Positions 38,150 through 45,884 of a stretch of DNA of 45,884 bases are shown here, piece by piece. The number at the start of each line of letters is the position of its first letter. Position 1 is the first letter of the stretch. Under the pieces are notes generated by a model. It saw only the letters and a program-made list of their open reading frames with translations. It ran no database searches and had not been told where the DNA came from. Both the position numbers and the translations under genes were made by a program. Source of the stretch: a virus; the IMG/VR virus record IMGVR_UViG_3300030380_001336, positions 1 to 45,884 of that record; one strand, given 5' to 3'.

Positions 38150-39326
38150 TTGCTTCTCCTCTTACATCTAATGATGCTCTACCAGCGTTACTATCATTTG
38201 CTGTTCTAATAAATTCTATACCCCAAATATTAGATGCTGTAGAAGTTACACCTCCAAGAGTATCTCCTGTTCCAGCTTCAACAGAGTTAGTAACTGTAAT
38301 AGTTGGAGTAGCTCTCATAGTTACAGGATAATTAATTGAACCAGTAAAATCATTTAAATTACCAGCTGGAGAATTTAATCTTCCCATAACATTATTTGTA
38401 CTAGCTGGTTTATAATAATACCTTTGACATCTAGCTAAATTATCTGCAAAAGGAATATATTCAAAAGGTGTAGCAACATCTCCTATTTCTACTTGCACTC
38501 CTGTCAAGTAAAACTCATTTGCAGAATTATCTAAAAAATCTACTGCGTGTCCTACTGCAACATCACCATTAGAATATCCTTCGTAACCAGTCATTGCACT
38601 ACCACTTGTAAAAGTGCTTCCAGCTCTTAACCACCATGTAAATTCTATACCCTTACCAGTATCATCTTCTACTACTGCTGATGTATTTGCTGGAAAAGTA
38701 ATTGTCTTCTTTTCAAAAGTATCAGCAGAACTAATTGTGTAAGTTTTTGTAAAATGTACTACGTCATCATCTAAAAATAAGTTTAATGCGTATGTTCCTG
38801 TTTGTTTGGAACGTACATGAAAAGATATTGTGATAGATTTTGCACTTGATGTACCAAACGATAGTCTTTGACAGTTTTGTGCTTCAATATGGTGTCTTAT
38901 ACCTACAAAATCACCAGCATCTAAAGAGCCATCAGTAGAATTACATTCAACTTTTAAACTATTTTTAAATTCATTTGGTGCTGTTGAACTTTGTGATATA
39001 TCAGAAGTTCCACCTCCATTATGTAAATAATGAAATTGGTCAACACATTTAATACCAGATGATGATTGTCCTGTAGAACTTGTACCTCTTTGTGCAACCG
39101 ACATATCACCATTTGTAATCATGTTACGATTTGAATATGCTGTAGAAGGAATAAATCCACCACTTACAGTTAAATTACCAGCTATGGTTGGATTGTTTTC
39201 TATCTTTGCTCCAGTAACTGCATCATCAGCTAATTTAGCAGTAGTTATCCCACCATCTGCAACATCTGCTGTTGCTATTGTACTATCTGCATTTAATAAA
39301 TCGCCTAGATTTCTTGTATTACCCAC
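38133..39326 (-). CDS. Tail fibre/spike protein with carbohydrate-binding-like domain
   Basis: 397 aa, GTG 39326 overlapping the previous TAG as TAGTG. N-terminal repeat DNADSTIATADVADGGITTAKLADDAVTGAKIENNP, then NRNMITNGDMSVAQRGTSSTG leads to a jelly-roll-like domain (LKVECNSTDGS, ITISFHVRSKQTGTYALNLFLDDD, EFYLTGVQVEIGDVATPFEYIPFADNLARCQRYYYK). NMLINGDM...QLExGxxATPFExRxxxxELxxCQRYY is a widespread marine fibre module. Likely receptor or glycan binding. Confidence 0.87.
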   Translation of the reverse strand: MGNTRNLGDLLNADSTIATADVADGGITTAKLADDAVTGAKIENNPTIAGNLTVSGGFIPSTAYSNRNMITNGDMSVAQRGTSSTGQSSSGIKCVDQFHYLHNGGGTSDISQSSTAPNEFKNSLKVECNSTDGSLDAGDFVGIRHHIEAQNCQRLSFGTSSAKSITISFHVRSKQTGTYALNLFLDDDVVHFTKTYTISSADTFEKKTITFPANTSAVVEDDTGKGIEFTWWLRAGSTFTSGSAMTGYEGYSNGDVAVGHAVDFLDNSANEFYLTGVQVEIGDVATPFEYIPFADNLARCQRYYYKPASTNNVMGRLNSPAGNLNDFTGSINYPVTMRATPTITVTNSVEAGTGDTLGGVTSTASNIWGIEFIRTANDSNAGRASLDVRGEASAELA

Positions 39327-41335
39327 TATGCTTTCTCCAATGCTTTAACTTTATCTTCTAATGTTTCTATTCGTTCCATTGCTTCCTGTAATGCTTTTAT
39401 AGCTTTCATATAAAGAACAGAATATTTAATAGCTTTTACTTTTTCTTTTTCGTTCACATCACCAATCTTTTTACCTTCTGGAATATCATCACCATCTTTG
39501 TAAACACTTCCAAAATCAGAATTATGTTCTACATCAGCAACAGATGGAGCAACTTCTTGTATTAAACTTGGACTTACTTTTTCTACTTCTTGTGCAACAA
39601 CACCTAGTTGAACTAAATCACCAGTATCGTATTTTTTAAAATTTCTTACTTTTAAATTTTTTAAATCATCCCACTGGCTTTTAGCATCGACTATATCTGT
39701 CTTTAATCTTTCATCAGATATATTTCCATAGGTATTTGAAGCATTAAATGTTGAGCCATTTGAAAAAACTAAAAATCTATTAAAAGAAGAAAATCTACCT
39801 ATTATAAAACTTGATGTACCATCAAAATGATTTGTTGAATGTTCTAAAATTAAACTTTGACTAGAAGAATTTGATGTTCCAAGTGCTTTTGCAGTTAGTT
39901 GAGCAACACTAGCACTATCTGAATTTTGTCCAATAATACCACCAGAATGAAATCTTCCAGTATGACTTCCAGTAAGAAAAATATCAATTATACCACCAGA
40001 TTGAGGTGCTTCTAAAAAAGGTGTGCCATTAGATTTTACACCTATTTGTATCATTTTAGAACCACCACTAGAGTTTTCTTCTAATTTAATAATAGGCTGT
40101 GAATCTAAAATATGTACTGTATCGTTTGCAGTTGGTGGTCTACCAATTCCTATATGACCAGTGCTACTATCAACTCTAAATCTTGTTACAGACCCATCGT
40201 GATTTGCAATATTTAATAAAGGATAACCAGCACCAGCACTTGATGGCTCTGCTATTGAAACACCAAAAGGAGTACCAGAAGTTGTGTTTTGAAATCTTGC
40301 TATAAAATTTGCTCCACCAGCTTTTACAACACCTAGTCCAGTTGTGTTTGATTCTGAGGTTGTACCTATAAGAACTTTATTGTTTGTACTATCAACTTTT
40401 AATGTGTTTGTATCTACTGTTAAATCACCACTAACTGTAGCAGAAGTTAATGTACCAACTGTTGTTATATTTGTCTGTGATGCTGTTTGAATTGTACCTT
40501 CTAAATTTGCAACCAATGTTCCAGTTGTCATATTCAGATTACCAGTGCTACTAGCATTTGATGTCGTTGTGCCTAATGCCCACTTGTCAGCAGACTCATC
40601 CCATATAAGTAATGCATCGTTGCCAGTAGAACCTCTTTCAACAATTATTCCAGCATCATTAGAGTTTGATGTTGCTCCATGATTTAACCCTAATAAATTA
40701 TCTTTGATTACTGTGTTTGTTGTATCGACTAATGTGGTTGTTCCAGATGCAGTTAAATTACCATTGACAGTTGCATTACCACTAAAAACAACATTGCCTG
40801 TAAATGTTCCTCCAGAACTTGCTGGTACAACATCTGCTAATTGTACTACTTTATATGCAAGAATGACTAACTCTGCATTTGTCGTTGCTCCTGTGCCTAA
40901 TATTACACTACTACCATTTGTAGCAGTAAATTCTGACTCATCTAATCTAACTCCATTGTAAAATACATCTATATCCTGTGCTGTGTATTCTAATGTCCTT
41001 GAATTGGCATCTGCTCCTGTAAATGTCTGTTGTCCATTTGTAGCTACAAATTTAAATCTTTGTACTCTTTTATATCCAGTATAAACATCAACTGAGCGAC
41101 CTAAATATCTAATAACAATGGTATCGCCATTTGGAACATTCTCTGTAAATGTTATTGAGTTGCCACTTGCAGTATAGGCTTCTGTAGGTTCTTGCACCAC
41201 ATTTCCAACAGTAACAATAATGCTATCGCTATCTGGAACAAATTGATTAAGTGTAAATGTTGCAGTTGAGCCATTTGCACTTGTAATTGTTTGGCTATCT
41301 AATGCACCAAAATTTGGACTAGAACCTATGTACAT
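39326..41335 (-). CDS. Tail fibre with C-terminal S74 chaperone domain (paralogue 1)
   Basis: 669 aa, ATG 41335 overlapping the previous stop as TAATG. N-terminus MYIGSSPNFGALDSQTITSANG... with VGNVVQEPTEAYTASGNSITFTENVPNGDTIVIRY is the fibre attachment module shared with 42648-44324. The middle is beta-repeat (VSGDLTVDTNTLKVDSTNNKV). The C-terminal 130 aa begin with SDERLKTDI (about 540) and include GVVAQEVEKVSP: the peptidase_S74 chaperone, which folds the trimer and cuts itself off. It ends in a coiled coil. Confidence 0.92.
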   Translation of the reverse strand: MYIGSSPNFGALDSQTITSANGSTATFTLNQFVPDSDSIIVTVGNVVQEPTEAYTASGNSITFTENVPNGDTIVIRYLGRSVDVYTGYKRVQRFKFVATNGQQTFTGADANSRTLEYTAQDIDVFYNGVRLDESEFTATNGSSVILGTGATTNAELVILAYKVVQLADVVPASSGGTFTGNVVFSGNATVNGNLTASGTTTLVDTTNTVIKDNLLGLNHGATSNSNDAGIIVERGSTGNDALLIWDESADKWALGTTTSNASSTGNLNMTTGTLVANLEGTIQTASQTNITTVGTLTSATVSGDLTVDTNTLKVDSTNNKVLIGTTSESNTTGLGVVKAGGANFIARFQNTTSGTPFGVSIAEPSSAGAGYPLLNIANHDGSVTRFRVDSSTGHIGIGRPPTANDTVHILDSQPIIKLEENSSGGSKMIQIGVKSNGTPFLEAPQSGGIIDIFLTGSHTGRFHSGGIIGQNSDSASVAQLTAKALGTSNSSSQSLILEHSTNHFDGTSSFIIGRFSSFNRFLVFSNGSTFNASNTYGNISDERLKTDIVDAKSQWDDLKNLKVRNFKKYDTGDLVQLGVVAQEVEKVSPSLIQEVAPSVADVEHNSDFGSVYKDGDDIPEGKKIGDVNEKEKVKAIKYSVLYMKAIKALQEAMERIETLEDKVKALEKA

Positions 41336-41619
41336 TACTCAATCTTTCCAGTATCTGGATTAAATATTTTACCTTCGTTAGTTATATTAAATGCCCAATC
41401 ATCAATTTCTTTTTTAGCCATATCATAAGCTTCTTTAGTGTAATCATCAGATGTTTTGCTATCTGATAGTTCTACATATTTATCAATAATAAGAAGTGCA
41501 TTGTGTTCATTCATTACTGCAAAACCTACTAACTTTTTTTCTACTCCACTTGGATTAGGTAAACCATCTTCTCCAACCCTCATATTTTCAAATTTATCTA
41601 TGGATATTTTTAATGCCAT
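41335..41619 (-). CDS. Small appendage-block protein
   Basis: 94 aa, ATG 41619. It begins ALKISIDKFENMRVGEDGLPNPSG and continues EKKLVGFAVMNEHNALLIIDKYVELSDSKTSDDYTKEAYDMAKKEIDDW. Acidic alpha/beta protein between fibre genes. Possibly a fibre chaperone; not identified. Confidence 0.7.
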   Translation of the reverse strand: MALKISIDKFENMRVGEDGLPNPSGVEKKLVGFAVMNEHNALLIIDKYVELSDSKTSDDYTKEAYDMAKKEIDDWAFNITNEGKIFNPDTGKIE

Positions 41620-41628
41620 AATTTGCTC

Positions 41629-42648
41629 CTAAAAATCATTACTTATTACTTGAATGGAAAATCCTCTTGTACCTAGATTTGGGTCTTTATTTATTACAAA
41701 TGCTGTATAATTGTTATTACTTTTATAAACTCCAGCACCAAGAATAGTACCACCAGTTCCTATATCAAATGCACCAGATGGGTCACTTACTTCAGCAACT
41801 TGAGAAGCATAAGACACCATAAACAAAGCACCAAATCCATAGCTTCTATTACTTACATTTATTAAACCTTGACCAACTGTAAATTGGACTGTTGAACCAT
41901 ATCCCAATGTCAAACTTGAGTGATTTCTATATCTTGCAACACCAGCATTTGCAGAGCCACCAGTTACACCATCAAGACTTATATTAAATGGAAAGGTATT
42001 ATCTGTTTGGTTATAGATACTGAAAGTTCCGTGTGCAGAAACTCCATCTCCAACTCTCCAAATCTTACCACCACTATTAGCATCATTATCTATTCTAACG
42101 TAAGAAGCATCACCAGCATTACTTTCTAATTGTAAAAACCCTCCTTTAATGTGTAGTTTATCAGAAGGAGTTGTAGTTCCTATTCCAACTCTACCATTAT
42201 CGCCATCAACTGCTAAAACAGAAGAAGCAGTACCATTCATAGCTCTACTTAAAGAAAGATATCGGCTATCACTATTTGCTCTTTGAAATCCCCATCTGCC
42301 ATTAGCACCAAATCTCATAATGTCTGTAGTAGTACCAGTTTCCATGTGTAATGGAGCAGATGGACTTGTTTCACCAATACCTACTCTATTATTACTGCTA
42401 TCAACTTTTAGTGTGGAAGTATCTACAGTTAAATCTCCACTAACTGTAGCTGAAGTTAATGTGCCAACAGAAGTTATATCTGTTTGTGTTGGATTTACTT
42501 TGGCAGTAGTAACAGCATCATCTGTTATCTTTGCTGTTGTTACTGCTCCGTCTGCAAGTTTGGCTGTTGTAATTAACCCATCAGCAATATCGGCTGTAGC
42601 TACTGCTCCATCAACTATTTGATTTGTGTTAATTTTTGATAATGCCAT
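41629..42648 (-). CDS. Repeat-containing fibre protein
   Basis: 339 aa, ATG 42648 overlapping the previous TAA. Residues 1-60: NQIVDGAVATADIADGLITTAKLADGAVTTAKITDDAVTTAK. Then TSVGTLTSATVSGDLTVDTSTLKVDSSNNRVGIGETSPSAPLHM, nearly the same as a segment of the fibre at 39326-41335. The C-terminal part is a beta domain (IFSIYNQTDNTFPFNISLDGV, GIGTTTPSDKLHI). No S74 is present. Probable fibre or spike subunit. Confidence 0.85.
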   Translation of the reverse strand: MALSKINTNQIVDGAVATADIADGLITTAKLADGAVTTAKITDDAVTTAKVNPTQTDITSVGTLTSATVSGDLTVDTSTLKVDSSNNRVGIGETSPSAPLHMETGTTTDIMRFGANGRWGFQRANSDSRYLSLSRAMNGTASSVLAVDGDNGRVGIGTTTPSDKLHIKGGFLQLESNAGDASYVRIDNDANSGGKIWRVGDGVSAHGTFSIYNQTDNTFPFNISLDGVTGGSANAGVARYRNHSSLTLGYGSTVQFTVGQGLINVSNRSYGFGALFMVSYASQVAEVSDPSGAFDIGTGGTILGAGVYKSNNNYTAFVINKDPNLGTRGFSIQVISNDF

Positions 42649-44324
42649 TATGCTTCCTCTAATGATTTTACTCTTAATGTAAGTGCTTCAGTCTTTGCAT
42701 CAGCTTCTTGTAATGCTTTAACTAACATAGGAACTAATTTACTTGCATCTACTGACCATGGGTCTGTTAGTGGGTCATCTCCACCAACAATAACTGCTCT
42801 ACAATCATAATCTTCATGTAATTCTTGGGCAACAAATCCATGGTCATGTTTTGCATCTTCACCTTCAGAAATCCATTTGAATTTTCTCGGTTTTATTTTG
42901 TTTATAGTTGCTAAACCATCTGTTAAATCTTCAATATCTGTTTTTAATCTTTCATCAGAAGATGTAACATAACTGCAAGTAGTATTACCTGTGCTTACTA
43001 TTGAACCTTTAACACCAGCACTTCCTTCTAATTGAAAACCTATTTGTGCTGAACTATGTGCAGTGCCAGTAAAATCTGCAACAAATGCTCTCGTAGAACC
43101 AGTATAATTAGAAGCATCAGCATCTACTCTGATTAAGCCAGTTGCAGAACCATCTTTTGAATTTGTCACTTGTATATTTGTATTTATATCTCCATTAACT
43201 TGCAATTCACCAGTAGAAGTGAGTTTCATTTTTTCAGTAGAGCTAGAACCACCACCAGTTTCAAAACAAAGGGACGTATTACCATTGGAATCTTCATATT
43301 TTGCTTGTATTTTTGCTGAAACACCAGAAGCAGTTCCATCACTGGTATGAAAATTTATTCTTCCACCAATAACACCAGCACCAACACCACTATCTGGGTC
43401 AAAAAAAGTTAATGTTGGTGAAGCGAAATAGGCTGTGCCACCTATTTGTAATCCAGTTGTGTTCACTGATGCTCTTATAATATTTCCAGCTTTAAAATCT
43501 ATTTGGTCATCTGTATCGGCAGTAATAGATGTATCGGCATCTGCATCTAATATTAACTCTGTGCCATTCATATCTATGGAAGCATTTTGTAAAGCTACAG
43601 TTCCAGTTGCATTTGGCAATGTTATAGTTCTATCTGCTGTTGGGTCTGTTGCAGTTAATGTTGTTTCATTTGCATCACCAGTAGCACCTTCAAAAACTAA
43701 ATCTACTCCAGTATTTAAAACTACATTTTTATTAGAAAAAAGAGTATTACCATTACCAGAAACTATCATACGACTTCCTAGTGTACCATTTTGCTTTACT
43801 TTAAGTTCTATACGACCATCTTCACTATTATCTGTAGCATCATTTATTCGTGATAATATTTGAGAATATACAACATCTTGAGAGTTATCATTTCTACCTT
43901 TAAAATCTATACTTCCTGTAACATCAGCATCAACTGGACTTGCTGAATTTCTATATAAAGTCAAAGTTGGTTCAGCACTTGCACCAGCATCTGTTGATAC
44001 AATAGTTTGATTACCAATAAAGGTATTATCTCCAATGAGCCTAGAAGCTCCTGTGTCCGTACCAGATTGTTGTGCTACTGTTCTGTATATGACATAGAAA
44101 GTTCCACTAGGTGGTGCTTCTGAAAACGTCATTGTTACCCCATCAGAGCCTATTGTATAGCTTTCTGTGGGTTGCTGTTGAACATTAGATACAAAAACTT
44201 CTAAATCTTCTGGTGATGCAACTCTTGTCTGCAATGTAAAAGCAGTTGTACTACCATTGCCAGTAAATGTTTGGCTTGTTGATTTAGTAAATGTGTTAGG
44301 TGGAGATAAACCAATATAAGTCAA
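42648..44324 (-). CDS. Tail fibre with C-terminal S74 chaperone domain (paralogue 2)
   Basis: 558 aa, TTG 44324 overlapping the previous stop as TTGA with GGAGA upstream. N-terminus MTYIGLSPPNTFTKSTSQTFTGNGSTTAFTLQ... with VSNVQQQPTESYTIGSDGVTMTFSEAPPSGTFYVIY is the same module as in paralogue 1. The middle is beta-helical. From about residue 455, SSDERLKTDIEDLTDGLATINKIKPRKFKW, then HGFVAQELHEDYDCR, is a peptidase_S74 chaperone domain ending in a coiled coil. Receptor-binding fibre candidate. Confidence 0.92.
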   Translation of the reverse strand: MTYIGLSPPNTFTKSTSQTFTGNGSTTAFTLQTRVASPEDLEVFVSNVQQQPTESYTIGSDGVTMTFSEAPPSGTFYVIYRTVAQQSGTDTGASRLIGDNTFIGNQTIVSTDAGASAEPTLTLYRNSASPVDADVTGSIDFKGRNDNSQDVVYSQILSRINDATDNSEDGRIELKVKQNGTLGSRMIVSGNGNTLFSNKNVVLNTGVDLVFEGATGDANETTLTATDPTADRTITLPNATGTVALQNASIDMNGTELILDADADTSITADTDDQIDFKAGNIIRASVNTTGLQIGGTAYFASPTLTFFDPDSGVGAGVIGGRINFHTSDGTASGVSAKIQAKYEDSNGNTSLCFETGGGSSSTEKMKLTSTGELQVNGDINTNIQVTNSKDGSATGLIRVDADASNYTGSTRAFVADFTGTAHSSAQIGFQLEGSAGVKGSIVSTGNTTCSYVTSSDERLKTDIEDLTDGLATINKIKPRKFKWISEGEDAKHDHGFVAQELHEDYDCRAVIVGGDDPLTDPWSVDASKLVPMLVKALQEADAKTEALTLRVKSLEEA

Positions 44325-44656
44325 GGTGTAATCTCCAATATAGATAGGCTTACATCAACAGCACCAGTTGCTGAAACTTTTACAATATCTGTTGTTTGTA
44401 AAACTTGTTTACCAGAACCAAAAGGTTGTATTGTGCCACCTACTGGTATTGGTGCATTTGTTATTATTTCCACATCTGCATTTGTTTCTGTATCAGATGT
44501 ATCAGAAGAAACTGTTACTGTAGCACTTATTCCAGATGTTGTTGTGTTTCCAACATAACCACCGATTATTAAGGCTGTTGTATTTGATGGAACTGTATAG
44601 ACAGTTGCAAGGGATGTAACTCCAGCTTTTGTCTTGAGTTTAAAAGTATTAGCCAT
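44321..44656 (-). CDS. Appendage-block beta protein
   Basis: 111 aa, ATG 44656. ANTFKLKTKAGVTSLATVYTVPSNTTALIIGGYVGNTTTSG..., ITNAPIPVGGTIQPFGSGKQVLQTTDIVKVSATGAVDVSLSILEI is a compact beta sandwich widely present in marine phage appendage loci. Possibly a fibre-base or decoration protein. Overlaps the S74 fibre gene by 4 nt. Confidence 0.8.
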   Translation of the reverse strand: MANTFKLKTKAGVTSLATVYTVPSNTTALIIGGYVGNTTTSGISATVTVSSDTSDTETNADVEIITNAPIPVGGTIQPFGSGKQVLQTTDIVKVSATGAVDVSLSILEITP

Positions 44657-44668
44657 GTTATCTCCCTA

Positions 44669-44869
44669 TTAGCCAAGAGCAATCGCTAAAGCAAGGGCAT
44701 TAGCTTCATTATCTGCTCCATTTAAAACCTCAACAATATTATTGCTTGAGTCTTTTATAAATAACTTTGCATCTGCTGTGTTAATAGCTATCTCTCCAGC
44801 AGATAAATCACTTGCACTTGGTGCTTGTCCAGATGATGTGTTTCTTTTATGCTGTACAGTATTTGCCAT
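44669..44869 (-). CDS. Stand-alone fibre N-terminal module (66 aa)
   Basis: 66 aa, ATG 44869 overlapping the big fibre stop as TAATG. MANTVQHKRNTSSGQAPSASDLSAGEIAINTADAKLFIKDSSNNIVEVLNG is clearly related to the first 45 residues of the fibre spanning the contig ends (MANTLQIKRSNSTGTPSS). Here it stops after a short Ala-rich tail. It is either a truncated duplicate or a small protein that shares the attachment site. Confidence 0.8.
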   Translation of the reverse strand: MANTVQHKRNTSSGQAPSASDLSAGEIAINTADAKLFIKDSSNNIVEVLNGADNEANALALAIALG

Positions 44870-45884
44870 TAGAATGTACCTCCATCAATAACAAACTTAT
44901 CTAATGTGCTTGTGCCACTAGAAAATCCAGAGAGTGTAACCCCAGATGCCATAATTTCTATTGTGCTATCTGCTAACTGTAATCTTTCGCCAGTACAATT
45001 ATCATCTATCCCAGTTGATGTAAAACCAGCACAACTCAAAGTTCCTGTGATTGTAGCATTAGAACCTACAGCTAAAGTACCAGATACATCTCCATTACCA
45101 TTAATATCAATCAGAGTTGCATTTATTTCTACTTCATCTGTGGCATTAATATCTAATGTTGTATTATTTGGTGCTGTAATATTTTGACTTGCATCACTAA
45201 ATTGTAACTGACTTGAACCATTTATTAATAATCCAGTATCAGCAACATGGGTTAATGTTACATCTTGGTCATCACCAAATTTAATAACAGCACCATCTGC
45301 TAGGAATAAATCAGAAAATTCTAAACTTGCTGTTCCTAAACTTGCACCATCAGAAGCATCTGGAACAAATGCAGTTGTTGCTGTGATTGTTGTTCCTTGT
45401 ACTGTGCTTGAGCCAGTTATAGAGCCAGTAACTGCTAAAGTACCACTTACTGTAGCATTGTCATTGATAGTTGTCTCTGAAGTTCCATGTCCTATTGATA
45501 TTGGTACACCAGATGTTGCAGTTCCTATTGTTATGCCATTAGATGTATTAGAACAATCAATGTTGAATGTGCTTGTACTGTCTAGGGATATATTAGAACC
45601 ATCTACAACTAATGTTCCATCAACATCTGTGTTATCAAGATTAGAAACTCCATCAACACTTAGATTGCCACTTGCTGTTATATTTGCAACTGTTCCTATA
45701 CTACCAGCAGATGAACCAACCTTAAACTCAAATATATCTCCATCTTCTTTCCAACCTATTAGAGCATTGTCTGAACTTCCTCTTTCAATCTCTATCCCAG
45801 CATCTTGAGATGGTGTTCCTGTAACATCATTGTTAAGAACAATAATATTATCGCCAACTGTTAATGTATTTGACTCTATTGTCA
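44869..45884 (-). CDS. Fibre/appendage protein, C-terminal part (begins at left end)
   Basis: Continuation of the gene starting at 304; the frame joins through the repeat at 45813. It ends with TAA 44869-44871 after IDGGTF. Beta-repeat structure throughout: ASGNLSVDGVSNLDNTDVDGTLVVDGSNISLDS, VSGTLAVTGSITGSS, LFLADGAVIKFGDDQDVTLTH, DINATDEVEINATLIDINGN. The LADGAVIKFGDDQDVTLTH...LxINxxxQLQFxDxxQ pattern is typical of marine phage fibres. It forms a long beta-rich rod, with no S74 domain. Confidence 0.8.
   Translation of the reverse strand, partial: TIESNTLTVGDNIIVLNNDVTGTPSQDAGIEIERGSSDNALIGWKEDGDIFEFKVGSSAGSIGTVANITASGNLSVDGVSNLDNTDVDGTLVVDGSNISLDSTSTFNIDCSNTSNGITIGTATSGVPISIGHGTSETTINDNATVSGTLAVTGSITGSSTVQGTTITATTAFVPDASDGASLGTASLEFSDLFLADGAVIKFGDDQDVTLTHVADTGLLINGSSQLQFSDASQNITAPNNTTLDINATDEVEINATLIDINGNGDVSGTLAVGSNATITGTLSCAGFTSTGIDDNCTGERLQLADSTIEIMASGVTLSGFSSGTSTLDKFVIDGGTF
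45813..45883. repeat. Terminal direct repeat, right copy
   Basis: Exact copy of 1-71; the last base of the window (A, 45884) differs from G at 72. In the gene's strand this would be the second base of a Thr codon (ACG), so the variant would change that residue. It marks the circular join or terminal redundancy of the phage genome. Confidence 0.95.

Noticed and set aside
37248-45884. Diversity-generating retroelement acting on the fibre genes
   Set aside because: Repeated fibre segments invited the idea, but no reverse transcriptase gene and no template/variable repeat pair with A-specific differences was seen.

Overview
The window is an essentially complete genome of an AT-rich tailed bacteriophage with siphovirus-type morphology genes. 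The first 71 bases are repeated exactly at the right end, and one fibre gene runs off the left edge and continues, in frame, from the right edge. The contig is therefore circular, or its ends are redundant. Almost every gene is on the minus strand, closely packed with 1-11 nt overlaps (TAATG, ATGA and TTGA junctions). The host is not identified by sequence. The tail module (TAC_11/TAC_6-type chaperones, DUF2163-like protein, NlpC-like peptidase, J-like tip protein) resembles that of alphaproteobacterial phages and the gene transfer agent (GTA). The low GC and several small proteins recall phages of marine oligotrophic Alphaproteobacteria. That host assignment is inference.

Layout, following minus-strand transcription from right to left. 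(1) 22.7-22.4 kb: a small single-gene unit with a UUCG-loop terminator. (2) 22.33-11.57 kb: early/replication region. It holds a recombination set (RecB/Cas4-like nuclease, Sak3/DUF1071-like annealase, a protein with an SSB-type acidic tail, a Ref-like HNH protein), many small unknowns, helix-turn-helix proteins, a SleB-type wall hydrolase, a DUF1064-like nuclease, two adenine-methylase-type enzymes, a lambda O-like initiator carrying an iteron origin inside its coding sequence, a GNAT-like protein and an orphan TSCPD domain. (3) 11.41-0.3 kb: terminase, portal, MuF-metallopeptidase, prohead protease, major capsid protein and small capsid-region proteins. (4) 0.3 kb to 1, then 45.88-37.2 kb: a large block of fibre/appendage genes, including two S74 (self-cleaving chaperone) fibres. 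(5) 36.8-26.9 kb: head completion, tail terminator, tail tube, frameshifted chaperones, tape measure, tail tip. (6) 26.9-23.0 kb: lysis and small membrane proteins, ending in a probable terminator.

The only plus-strand genes are a two-gene cassette (4426-5638) between the MuF-side genes and the prohead protease. It has its own upstream regulatory region and a strong terminator, so it looks like a moron.

No integrase, DNA polymerase, primase, helicase or RNA polymerase was found. The phage probably uses the host replisome, recruited by its O-like initiator, and is probably lytic, though absence by eye is not proof. An 18-bp element, TACCT-N6-TAGTTTA, occurs in three intergenic regions, with a variant in a fourth. 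It may be the operator or promoter element that coordinates the early units.
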